A DNA stretch of 32,203 nt, taken from the NCBI GenBank assembly GCA_030429485.1, contig JAUIFD010000021.1, forward strand, positions 1 through 32,203. Direction: 5' to 3'. The translations under genes were made by a program, and so were the position numbers. The stretch is from Phycisphaerae bacterium. GTDB taxonomy: Bacteria > Planctomycetota > Phycisphaerae > Phycisphaerales > UBA1924. The notes beneath the pieces were generated by a model. That model was not told the DNA's origin, did not search any database, and was given only the letters and a program-made list of their open reading frames with translations. This document shows positions 8,009 to 15,115 of this stretch, piece after piece (within the stretch, counting starts at the first letter, position 1; the number at the start of each line of letters is the position of its first letter).

Positions 8009-9709
8009 CTACACCCCCCGATCCGAGGCCTCCAAACCCTCAAGCTCCTCTCCATACCGCTCACGCAACGGCTCAACCACCTCCCGGATAAACCGCTCCG
8101 TCTGCTCCACGCTCCGCCCCACGTACTGCATCGGATCGAGCAGGTGCTCCTCCGTCAGCAGGTGATGCACGCTCGCAAACGCCGGGTCCGCACGCAAACG
8201 CTCGATCAGATCGTTCTCGAGCCCTTCCGCCTTCACCCGCATCCCGGCAGCCTGCGCATGCACGCGGATCTTCTCGTGCAGGTCCTGGCGATCACCGCCA
8301 GCCTTCACCGCCGCCATCAGGATGTTCTCCGTCGCAAGGAACGGCAGCTCCGCCATCAGATTCTTCCGCACCATCGCCTCGTGCACCACAAGCCCGGACG
8401 CGACCTGATGCATGAGATCCAGCGCCCCGTCCAACGCCAGAAACGCCTCCGGCAGCGACAGGCGCCGGTTCGACGAGTCGTCCAGCGTGCGCTCAAGCCA
8501 CTGCGTCGCTGCGGTGTCGTACGCGTTGCCGACGAGATTCATCACAAACCGCGTCAGCCCGCAGATGCGCTCGCACTTCATCGGGTTCCGCTTGTACGGC
8601 ATCGCCGACGACCCGATCTGCTTGCTCCCAAACGGCTCGTCGATCTCTTTGCGATTCGAAAGCAGACGAATGTCCGTCGCGATCTTGTGGAGGACGGAGG
8701 CGATAGAGGCGAGGTAGGCCAGGCAGGACGCGTCATAGACCCTCGGATAGGTCTGGCCGGTGATAGGAAACGTGTAGGCATAAGTGAAATCGCGGGCGGT
8801 GTTCGCGGGTTCTCTACGCTCCCGATCTGCGCGTATGGCTTCATCGACCTGCTCAGGCGAGAGCCCTCCCGCAGCAAGCGCCTCACGCTCGACATCCTCC
8901 CACCGCGACTCCCGTACGAGGTTCGCAGCCTTGTAGTCGTACTTTGGCCCACAACACTTCGACGAGCACGACGCTCCGCAACTCTCTCGCCAGCGCCACC
9001 TGTGAATCCGCCCAATGAAGCGATACTCAAGCCCGTTAACCAGCTCGGCGTCATCCTGCAACAGCGCTAAGAACGATGCTTGCGTGCCAGTCGCCCCCCG
9101 CAACCCTCGAAACCTCGGCATCTTGAAAGGCTGCTCTTCCAGCGCAATCGCGAGGTCAGAAGCCCAGTTGCCAAGTCTCCGGCCCATGGTGACCGGCTGT
9201 GCAGCCTGGTAGTGGGTGAAGCCAAGTGAAGGAACACGGATGCAATCGGCGGACCGATCCGCCAAGGCACAAGCAACACGTGCGACCTTCCTCCCGATCA
9301 CATCAAGCGACCAACCGATCAACAACAAGTCCGCATTACACACCACATCCTGGCTCGTACATCCAAGATGGATAATCGCCTTCGCCTTCGGGCACTGCTC
9401 GCCCAGGCAATGCACATGCGCCATCACGTCATGCCGAAGATCGCGCTCGAGCTCCGCCGCCCGCTCAATCTCCGCATCCGTGATCCCGCGCTCGACAACC
9501 GCCCGAAGCTCGGCCACCTGCTCCGCGGAGACGAGCGGCGTCTCCCACCCCTTCGTCACCTCGTGCTGCGCTTCCGCGATCGCGAGCCAGATCCGCCGCC
9601 ACGTGTTGAACTTGTGCCGGGCCGACCAGATGCGGAGCATCTCGGGCGACGCGTTCCGCGTCGCGAGAGGCGAGACATAGGTGTCATACGAACTCGGTGC
9701 GTCACTCAT
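8009..9709 (-). CDS. purB: Adenylosuccinate lyase with a Cys-rich insertion
   Basis: Fumarase/aspartase-superfamily lyase that removes fumarate from SAICAR and adenylosuccinate in purine synthesis; a cytoplasmic homotetramer. Visible are the catalytic-region histidine in HDVMAHVH (93-100), TSQD (118-121), THYQAAQPVTMGRR (165-178) and the fumarate-lyase signature GSSAMPYKRNP (366-376) with the mobile-loop serines. Length is 566 aa against about 430-490 for most PurB. The excess is mainly one block, residues about 228-310 (8780-9028), between QASFLALLQDD and PITGQTYPR, which are close together in ordinary enzymes. The block holds CGASCSSKCC (Cys244, 248, 252, 253) followed by a charged helical stretch. 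The reading frame is uninterrupted and resumes exactly, so it is an insertion, not a frameshift. ATG at 9709 has no strong ribosome site. It follows the TPR gene by 210 bases on the same strand. Confidence 0.93.
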   Translation of the reverse strand: MSDAPSSYDTYVSPLATRNASPEMLRIWSARHKFNTWRRIWLAIAEAQHEVTKGWETPLVSAEQVAELRAVVERGITDAEIERAAELERDLRHDVMAHVHCLGEQCPKAKAIIHLGCTSQDVVCNADLLLIGWSLDVIGRKVARVACALADRSADCIRVPSLGFTHYQAAQPVTMGRRLGNWASDLAIALEEQPFKMPRFRGLRGATGTQASFLALLQDDAELVNGLEYRFIGRIHRWRWRESCGASCSSKCCGPKYDYKAANLVRESRWEDVEREALAAGGLSPEQVDEAIRADRERREPANTARDFTYAYTFPITGQTYPRVYDASCLAYLASIASVLHKIATDIRLLSNRKEIDEPFGSKQIGSSAMPYKRNPMKCERICGLTRFVMNLVGNAYDTAATQWLERTLDDSSNRRLSLPEAFLALDGALDLMHQVASGLVVHEAMVRKNLMAELPFLATENILMAAVKAGGDRQDLHEKIRVHAQAAGMRVKAEGLENDLIERLRADPAFASVHHLLTEEHLLDPMQYVGRSVEQTERFIREVVEPLRERYGEELEGLEASDRGV

Positions 9710-9919
9710 CGCGCGATTCTACGCGCCGCCTCCGTCGCTCTTGTCTTCCTCCCACCCCTCATGGCACGGGCGTCTCGCCTGTGCTCTCCCCGGCTCGTTC
9801 AACTGCAGCCCGCCGGACTCCTTGTGCATCCCACGCCAAGCCGACCGAGCCAACCGGGTGTCCACATCGCAAGGAGCCTCAGGAGATCACGGCCGAGACG
9901 CCCAGCCACGAGGACCTAG

Positions 9920-10966
9920 TTACCGCCCATACTTCGACATCAAATCCACGATCTTCGGCTGGTTCTGCTTGATCGCGAGCGAGGTCTGCATGGCCTGGCG
10001 CGCCTTGGTCAGCGCCGCCTGGTCCGTGCGGTTCGACCACAAGTACCGGTTCAGGCTGCACACCGCCACGCCGTTGTGCGCGGGATAGTGCGACGGATCA
10101 AGCCGCACCGCCTGCTCAAACGCCGCCAGTGCGTCGGGGTACTGCTTGTTCCGAAACAGCGCCGAGCCGAGCCGCTCGTACGCCGTCGCCGACGGGTCGC
10201 GCCGGATCACCTCGCGCAGCGTGCCCGCCATCTCCGCGTGCCGCCCCACGCGCCCGTACGCGTCCGCGAGGTTCAAGAGCAGCTCGGGCGTCATCGCCAT
10301 CCGCTCCGCCGCCGCCTCATACTCCGCGATCGCCGCGTCGTATTGCCCGAGCGCCGCGTACGTCGCGCCCAGATTTGTGCGCGCAGCCCCGTCCTCCGGT
10401 CGCAGCTGCACCGCACGCTGGGCGTACGTCAACCCCTGCGAAGGTTCCCCGATCTGGAGGAACGCCGTCGCGAGGTTCAGGTTCGCGTCAAACGAGTTGG
10501 GATCGATCGACAGCGCCCGCAGATACGCCCCGATCGCGTCCTGCAAGCGCCCCATGAGTTGCAGCACCAGCCCGTGCCCGTACTGCGCCTGGAAGTTCGT
10601 AGGGTCGCGTCGCGACGCCTCCGCGTACAACGGCTCCGCACGGTCGTAGTCACCGCGCTCGCGGTGGATATCGCCCGCCTCCAAGTACGCGAGCGTGAGT
10701 TCGGGGTTGAGCTCAATGGCGCGTTCGAGCTCCGCGAGCGCGTCGTCCGCCCGCCCCTCAGCCCGCATCTGGCGAGCGCTCGTCACCGCGGCCGACGCGG
10801 CAAAGGTATTCGACGCCGGCTCCGCGGCGCCCCGTGCCGAGTGGCTGGGCGCCGTCGTCCCGGCATCCGCCATGTCGTTTGAGCCGCCCCCCCAGACACC
10901 GCACCCGGGCAGCGAGCCGACCGCGAGAGCAACGACAACGAATCCTGGCTTGGTCGCGATCCTCAC
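9920..10966 (-). CDS. TPR-repeat lipoprotein
   Basis: A 348-aa protein of tandem tetratricopeptide repeats, a helical scaffold for protein-protein contacts. The start MRIATKPG leads into a hydrophobic core and SLPGC, a plausible lipobox with Cys22, followed by a Gly/Ser/Ala-rich linker of about 60 residues. Roughly seven repeats follow, with typical positions such as ALAELERAIELNPE, AIGAYLRALSIDPN and ALAAFEQAVRLDPS. GTG at 10966 is preferred because AGGAG sits about 8 bases upstream and it yields a compact lipoprotein signal. An upstream in-frame GTG at 11044 overlaps the nfo stop as GTGA and would add 26 mainly polar, Arg-rich residues; translational coupling makes it a real alternative. 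Last gene of the run that begins with rnc. Partner unknown. Confidence 0.8.
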   Translation of the reverse strand: MRIATKPGFVVVALAVGSLPGCGVWGGGSNDMADAGTTAPSHSARGAAEPASNTFAASAAVTSARQMRAEGRADDALAELERAIELNPELTLAYLEAGDIHRERGDYDRAEPLYAEASRRDPTNFQAQYGHGLVLQLMGRLQDAIGAYLRALSIDPNSFDANLNLATAFLQIGEPSQGLTYAQRAVQLRPEDGAARTNLGATYAALGQYDAAIAEYEAAAERMAMTPELLLNLADAYGRVGRHAEMAGTLREVIRRDPSATAYERLGSALFRNKQYPDALAAFEQAVRLDPSHYPAHNGVAVCSLNRYLWSNRTDQAALTKARQAMQTSLAIKQNQPKIVDLMSKYGR

Positions 10967-11040
10967 GCGGCGGCTCCTGTCTACAAGTCTCGTCCGAGTC
11001 GATTCTTGCGCGTTACTTCGGCCCGGCGGGGCGGCGGGGT

Positions 11041-12000
11041 TCACATTCCCTCGACCGCCTCCACCAACCCGCGAAGTCGGCGTGCGTTCAGCGTGTCAAA
11101 CGCTGTTCCCGCCTCCGTCTCGCCCTTCGGGGTCTCCATGATCATGGGTACCCCGGCCAGGGTCGGGTGGTTCACCACCGCTGCAAACCCCGACCGGGCG
11201 AGCCGCGCCGCCCGCGTCGAGCCCCCGATCGTGCCCTCCCCGATCTGGGCGTGCCGATCCCGCCGAGAGTCGAACGCCGCCATCGAGTCGTTGAGGTGCA
11301 CCACCCGCATGTGCCCGAGCCCGCACGCCTCGTCGAACGCCGCGAGCGTCGCATCCCCACCCTCGCGGGTCGAGAGGTCGTACCCGCCGGCGTGCGCGTG
11401 GCAGGTGTCAAAGCAGAACCCCACGCGCTCGGGCTCGCCCGTCGCCTCCACGATCAGCCCGCGCAGCGTCGCGAGCTCCTCGAACGTGCGCCCCAGGTTC
11501 GACCCCGACCCGACCGTGTTCTCCAAACACGAGACGATCGCCACGCCCCGCGTGCGCTTGAACAGCTCCCTGTACGCGCGCGCAATCCGCTTGATCCCCT
11601 CCTCGCGCGTCGACGTCGTGAACGCGCCGGGATGATGCACGAGGTACGGGATCGCCAGGCTCGCGCACCGCTCGATCTCGACCACCATCAGATCGATCGA
11701 TTTCTTCCACAGCTCATCGTCCGGCGACGCGAGATTGATCAGATAGCTCGCGTGCGAGACAACCCGCCCGAGCGCACGCGACCCATCAACCCCAGGGTGG
11801 TCGCATCCAGTCGCCGCACGCCACCCCAGGCGGTCGAGCTCCGCAAACCACGCCGCCACCGCGTCGTCCGCGAGCGGCTTGACGCGCCACTGCTGCTGGT
11901 TCTTCGTAAACACCTGCACGCAATCGAGCTTCAGGCGCTCCGCTTCCAGCAGCGCCCTGTGCATCCCGCCAGCGATCGAGAGGTGCGACCCGAGCAGCAC
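11041..12000 (-). CDS. nfo: Endonuclease IV, AP endonuclease
   Basis: Zinc-dependent apurinic/apyrimidinic endonuclease of base-excision repair, an AP-endonuclease TIM barrel. Family marks are the N-terminal GSHLSIAGGM, VFTKNQQQW, the VHHPGAF segment, SCLENTVGSGSNLGRTFEEL, the FCFDTCHAHAGGYD motif holding metal ligands, HLNDSM, and DRHAQIGEGTIG. The C-terminal part NHPTLAGVPMIMETPKG supplies the last glutamate of the metal site. Length about 319 aa, slightly longer than E. coli Nfo (about 285). GTG at 12000 is chosen because it gives the usual MLLGSHLS beginning; reading further upstream would run antisense-like, Arg-rich sequence through the preceding gene. The start lies 2 bases after the dehydrogenase stop (12003), implying translational coupling. 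Confidence 0.94.
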   Translation of the reverse strand: MLLGSHLSIAGGMHRALLEAERLKLDCVQVFTKNQQQWRVKPLADDAVAAWFAELDRLGWRAATGCDHPGVDGSRALGRVVSHASYLINLASPDDELWKKSIDLMVVEIERCASLAIPYLVHHPGAFTTSTREEGIKRIARAYRELFKRTRGVAIVSCLENTVGSGSNLGRTFEELATLRGLIVEATGEPERVGFCFDTCHAHAGGYDLSTREGGDATLAAFDEACGLGHMRVVHLNDSMAAFDSRRDRHAQIGEGTIGGSTRAARLARSGFAAVVNHPTLAGVPMIMETPKGETEAGTAFDTLNARRLRGLVEAVEGM

Positions 12001-12002
12001 CG

Positions 12003-12785
12003 TTACGGATAGTCCTGGCGCGTCGGGCGGATGAGCGTATCCGACACGTGCACGTGCGCAGGCTGACCGACGATGAACGCGATCGTGCGCGCGATATCCG
12101 CCGGCTCGAGCAGCGGGCCCAGCGCCTCGCGCCGCTGGGCGAACCACGCGTCGTCGTACCCCGCCACGCCCTGAAACTCGGAGACCACGAACCCCGGCTC
12201 GACCAGCGGCACGCGCACGCCCCGCGGCGCAAGCTCGCGGCGCAACGCCTCAGCGAGCGAGTTCACCGCAAACTTCGTCGAGCCGTACATCGACGAGAAA
12301 GGCGAGATATGCCGCCCCACGTTCGACCCGATCACCACGATGTCGTGCGCGTGCGTCGTCCACGCCTCGCCCGCGCTCTTCATCGCCTCGATGTGCGCGA
12401 GCATGCGCTCGGCTGCCGCCCGCATGAGCCGGGCCGCCCCGAGCAGGTTCGTCCGGACCATCTCCTCCCACTGCCCGGGGTCGGAGGTCAGGACACTCCC
12501 GTCGAGCCCGCGCCCGGCGTTGACCACCACCAGGTCCGCATCGCGCTTGTACGCCTCGCGTGCCGTATCGAGCATGCGGGCGACGCACGCCGGGTCCGCC
12601 GCGTCGCCCGGCGCCTCCACCACGCGATGGCGCCCGAGCTCGTGCGCGAGCGCTGCCAGACGCTCCGCGCGGCGCGCGTTGATCACGACCTGCGCCCCCC
12701 GCGCCACCAGCTCGCGCGCCACCGCCTCGCCGATCCCCGCGCTCGCGCCCGACACCACCGCGATCCGCCCCGCCAGATCGCTCAA
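12003..12785 (-). CDS. Short-chain dehydrogenase/reductase
   Basis: Classical SDR of 260 aa: Rossmann fold with the glycine motif GASAGIG (13-19), NAG (89-91), catalytic Ser154 and YGSTK (Tyr167, Lys171), then a PGFVVSEF stretch after the active site. It should oxidise or reduce a hydroxyl/keto group with NAD(P)(H); the substrate cannot be told. An Arg pair, ARRAERL (37-43), follows the second strand, which in this family often goes with NADP preference (inference). The start is TTG at 12785, which overlaps the stop of the upstream DUF2959 gene as TTGA. All sequence upstream in this frame is Arg/Gly-rich shadow of that gene. There are 2 bases to the nfo start, so the three genes are very likely cotranscribed. 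Confidence 0.9.
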   Translation of the reverse strand: MSDLAGRIAVVSGASAGIGEAVARELVARGAQVVINARRAERLAALAHELGRHRVVEAPGDAADPACVARMLDTAREAYKRDADLVVVNAGRGLDGSVLTSDPGQWEEMVRTNLLGAARLMRAAAERMLAHIEAMKSAGEAWTTHAHDIVVIGSNVGRHISPFSSMYGSTKFAVNSLAEALRRELAPRGVRVPLVEPGFVVSEFQGVAGYDDAWFAQRREALGPLLEPADIARTIAFIVGQPAHVHVSDTLIRPTRQDYP

Positions 12786-13429
12786 GCCCCGAGCCCCATG
12801 TCCGAGATAAACGAATCCGCCTCCGCGATCGATGCGTTCATGTCGGCGATGAGCTGGTTGATCTGCCCCTCGAGCTGTCCGACCGTGCCCTCGAGCGACG
12901 CGATCGCCTGCGCGTTGAGGTTGTGCTTCAGGAAGAGCACCTGATCCGAGAACGCCGCCAGCACCGGGTCCATCTTGCTCTCCGCCCGGCGCATCTTGGA
13001 GATCAGCTCGCCATACCGATCCTGCGTCTGGCGGAGCGTCTCGGCGCTCGACGCCCGCAGGCTCGAGTCGGTGTACTCGTCGAGCTCGTTCTCCCACTCC
13101 TTGAACATCTTCTTCGCGACCGCCTCCACCGAGTCGATCTTGTCGCTCACGCCCTCCGCCTCGCTCTTCGAGCGCTTCAGCTCGCGGTCGAGCTTCTTGT
13201 AGAGCGATTCGAGGTTGCCGCCGTCGTAGTCGGTCAGCGCCTGAAACTCCTCGAGCGTCGTCGCGAACTGCTCCTTCGCGTCTTCCTGCTGATCGCGCGC
13301 ATCCTCCACGCGGTCCACAAGCTGCTCACGCTTCTCGATCCCGAACGTCTCGCGGATCGCGATCCCCGTCGAGGTGCACGCGGGCTGGAACAGGCCGACA
13401 AGAACGACAGCGACAAGACCTCGGACCAT
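12782..13429 (-). CDS. DUF2959-type lipoprotein, coiled coil
   Basis: A 215-aa exported protein matching my memory of the DUF2959 family: the segments KREQLVDRVEDARDQQEDAK, YDGGNLESLYKKLD, KMFKEWENELDEYTDSSLR and DQVLFLKHNLNAQAIASLEG follow that family's layout closely. The function of the family is not known. The N-terminus MVRGLVAVVLVGLFQPAC looks like a lipoprotein signal with a non-standard QPAC box (Cys18). Most of the mature chain is alpha-helical with heptad-like spacing, so a rod or bundle in the periplasm is likely. ATG at 13429 has AAGGAG about 7 bases upstream. The stop overlaps the dehydrogenase TTG start by 4 bases. Confidence 0.87.
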   Translation of the reverse strand: MVRGLVAVVLVGLFQPACTSTGIAIRETFGIEKREQLVDRVEDARDQQEDAKEQFATTLEEFQALTDYDGGNLESLYKKLDRELKRSKSEAEGVSDKIDSVEAVAKKMFKEWENELDEYTDSSLRASSAETLRQTQDRYGELISKMRRAESKMDPVLAAFSDQVLFLKHNLNAQAIASLEGTVGQLEGQINQLIADMNASIAEADSFISDMGLGA

Positions 13430-13467
13430 GCGGGGCTCCTTCTGGCGCAGGATAGTCCGCCCGGCGC

Positions 13468-13893
13468 CTAGCGAACAAGCTCGACCACAACCGCAAACAC
13501 AGTGGCGAGCGGGGGCGCCAACGCCGGCAGGATCGCGTGATAGAAGAGCCTCCGACGTCCTCTGATCGGAAGGACACCATCCGCACGAAGCCGCCGAGCG
13601 GCGCGCGTAGTCATCATCAGCCCCACGACCGGGCTCACCACCCAGAGTGGCACGGTCGCGCGCGCGACCAGCGCCTCGAAGGCCCCCCAAAGGGGACCCA
13701 CGACTCCGAGGCCAACCGCGAAGACAACGCCGTTCAGCACGAACGCGACGACCAGGTGCTGCCAGTCCTCGCCCGCACTCGGCGCCGCGCCAGGGTCAAA
13801 CGGCGTGGCACACTCGGGACACACATCGTCGTGGCCCGCCCCATCCAGGTCATACCCGCACCGGTGACACAATCTGAGCCTGCGCTCGCCCAC
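13468..13893 (-). CDS. Zinc-ribbon membrane protein, hypothetical
   Basis: A 141-aa protein starting with a small zinc ribbon: CHRCGYDLDG (9-18) and CPEC (25-28), a CxxC pair on each side of a short loop. Proteins with this CxxCGYDLxG beginning are frequent in planctomycetes, as far as I know without assigned function. Two or three hydrophobic segments follow (about 45-70, 80-94 and 117-138), separated by an Arg-rich loop (TTRAARRLRADG), so the ribbon is probably cytoplasmic with a short membrane anchor. GTG at 13893 is the start; no strong ribosome site. It lies 34 bases after rnc and 38 bases before the DUF2959 gene. Confidence 0.75.
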   Translation of the reverse strand: MGERRLRLCHRCGYDLDGAGHDDVCPECATPFDPGAAPSAGEDWQHLVVAFVLNGVVFAVGLGVVGPLWGAFEALVARATVPLWVVSPVVGLMMTTRAARRLRADGVLPIRGRRRLFYHAILPALAPPLATVFAVVVELVR

Positions 13894-13927
13894 GCAGCCA
13901 GCCTACGACATCGCAGACTCGCCGCGT

Positions 13928-14674
13928 TCAGTCCTCTTCGGTCACCACCGTCGCATCCCCCACCACGACGTATCCCCCGCCGTCCATCTCCGCGACGACA
14001 CCCAGCGCGACAAGCGCCAACAGCGCCGCCTGTTGCTCGGCCTGCTTCTTCGACTGCCCCCACGCCGCCTCATACGCGTCGGCCCCGATCTCCACCGCGA
14101 TCTTGAACGCCTTCGCGTGGTCCGGGCCCTTCTCATCGAGCGCGCGGTAGAACGGCGTGATCCCCAACTGCTGCTGACAGTGCTGCTGCAACACCGACTT
14201 GAAGTTCTGCTGATGCCCGCTCGCCTCAGCCGCCTCGATCAGCGGCTCGAGCAACGGCTCGAGGAACGCCCGCGCCGCCTCGAGCCCGCCATCCAGGTAA
14301 ACCGCCCCGATGACCGACTCGAGCACCGCCGCCGAGAGCGACGAGGGCAGTTCGCCCTGCTCGCGCATCCCCTTGCCGAGCACGAGCAGATCATCGAGCC
14401 CCATCCGCCGAGCGAGGCGAGCGCACGTGCGCCGCGACACCGCGGTGGACTTGATCTTGGTCATATCTCCCTCGAGCAGGTCGGGGAAGGTCGTGTAGAT
14501 CAACTCGCACGCGACGAGCCCGAGCACCGCATCGCCCAGAAACTCCAGGCGCTCGTTCGACTCCAGGCGGTTGTCCGCGACCGACGCGTGCAACAGCGCG
14601 AGTTCGAGCAGGGCGGGATCGCGGAACTGGTATCCCAGCGTCTGCTGGGCCGCCTCCAGGCGAGATAGGTCCAT
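13928..14674 (-). CDS. rnc: Ribonuclease III
   Basis: Double-strand-specific endoribonuclease for rRNA and mRNA processing, 248 aa. The RNase III domain shows the signature NERLEFLGD (40-48, Glu43/Asp48 region) and the second motif VLESVIGAVYLDGG (117-130) with Glu119. A C-terminal dsRNA-binding domain runs from NFKSVLQQ (157) through GPDHAKAF to GQSKKQAEQQAA (206-217). Odd point: in E. coli and Aquifex enzymes an Asp stands three residues before that Glu (D114 and E117 in E. coli); here it is Ala116, so one of four metal-binding acids appears to be missing. ATG at 14674 has GGAG seven bases upstream. A Val/Asp/Glu tail of about 15 residues follows the dsRBD. First gene of the minus-strand run to 9920; divergent from rpmH. 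Confidence 0.94.
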   Translation of the reverse strand: MDLSRLEAAQQTLGYQFRDPALLELALLHASVADNRLESNERLEFLGDAVLGLVACELIYTTFPDLLEGDMTKIKSTAVSRRTCARLARRMGLDDLLVLGKGMREQGELPSSLSAAVLESVIGAVYLDGGLEAARAFLEPLLEPLIEAAEASGHQQNFKSVLQQHCQQQLGITPFYRALDEKGPDHAKAFKIAVEIGADAYEAAWGQSKKQAEQQAALLALVALGVVAEMDGGGYVVVGDATVVTEED

Positions 14675-14888
14675 CACAGGGCTCCGGGGCCCCCGCGCAG
14701 GCTGCACATCACGCCAAGACGCGGCAGGCACCAAACACACACCTGATCAGACCGGATCGGCCCAGGCGGGCGAAAGCCTGCCGGGGGCGATCGAGCCCGA
14801 TCGACCCGAGACGAGCGGAGCCTAACACGTTGCCCCGCAAAGACCAACGCCAAACATCGGGCTTCGAAGCCGGGGGCTCCACCCCGGA

Positions 14889-14917
14889 TTGCCGTCGCGC
14901 AGGTCCGAGCCTAATGT
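14889..14917 (+). promoter_or_regulatory. Probable rpmH promoter
   Basis: TTGCCG (14889-14894) and TAATGT (14912-14917) are spaced by 17 bases, placing the start of transcription about 15 bases before the rpmH ATG. Directly upstream lie the palindrome GCTTCGAAGC (14861-14870) and a short hairpin, CCGGGG (14870-14875) with CCCCGG (14882-14887), which may be regulatory or chance in GC-rich DNA. Confidence 0.5.
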
Positions 14918-14938
14918 TCCGACCCGCCGGAGCCCCTC

Positions 14939-15073
14939 ATGCACTACCCACGCCGCACAAGCAAGATCAAACGACGCCGCAAGTTCGGTTTTCGGGCCAC
15001 GATGCGGACCCGATCCGGGCGCAAGCTCCTCAACCGGCGTCGCCGGATGGGGCGGAAGGTCAACCGCCTCTAG
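14939..15073 (+). CDS. rpmH: 50S ribosomal protein L34
   Basis: A 44-aa, strongly basic protein: the core TSKIKRRRKFGFRATM and SGRKLLNRRRRMGR match the L34 pattern (SKIKRKRKHGFRARM, SGRKVLARRRAKGR) almost position for position. It is a structural protein of the large subunit, bound to 23S rRNA. The N-terminus MHYPRR differs from the common MKRTYQP. The ATG has GGAG (14929-14932) six bases upstream and a good promoter match 22 bases upstream. In most bacteria rnpA (RNase P protein) follows rpmH; here the next gene is on the opposite strand and no rnpA-like frame is present, so the pair is separated. The gene is easily missed because of its size. Confidence 0.93.
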   Translation: MHYPRRTSKIKRRRKFGFRATMRTRSGRKLLNRRRRMGRKVNRL

Positions 15074-15115
15074 ACGGCTCCCCGCCTGTGATCAGACAGG
15101 TCGGCGACCGCGTTC

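Noticed and set aside
9710-9919. Possible small gene between purB and the TPR lipoprotein gene.
   Set aside because: No frame with a ribosome site or plausible composition; it looks like an ordinary spacer of 210 bases.
15085-15100. CCTGT/ACAGG hairpin after rpmH as a terminator.
   Set aside because: Only five pairs and no T-tract; too weak to call.
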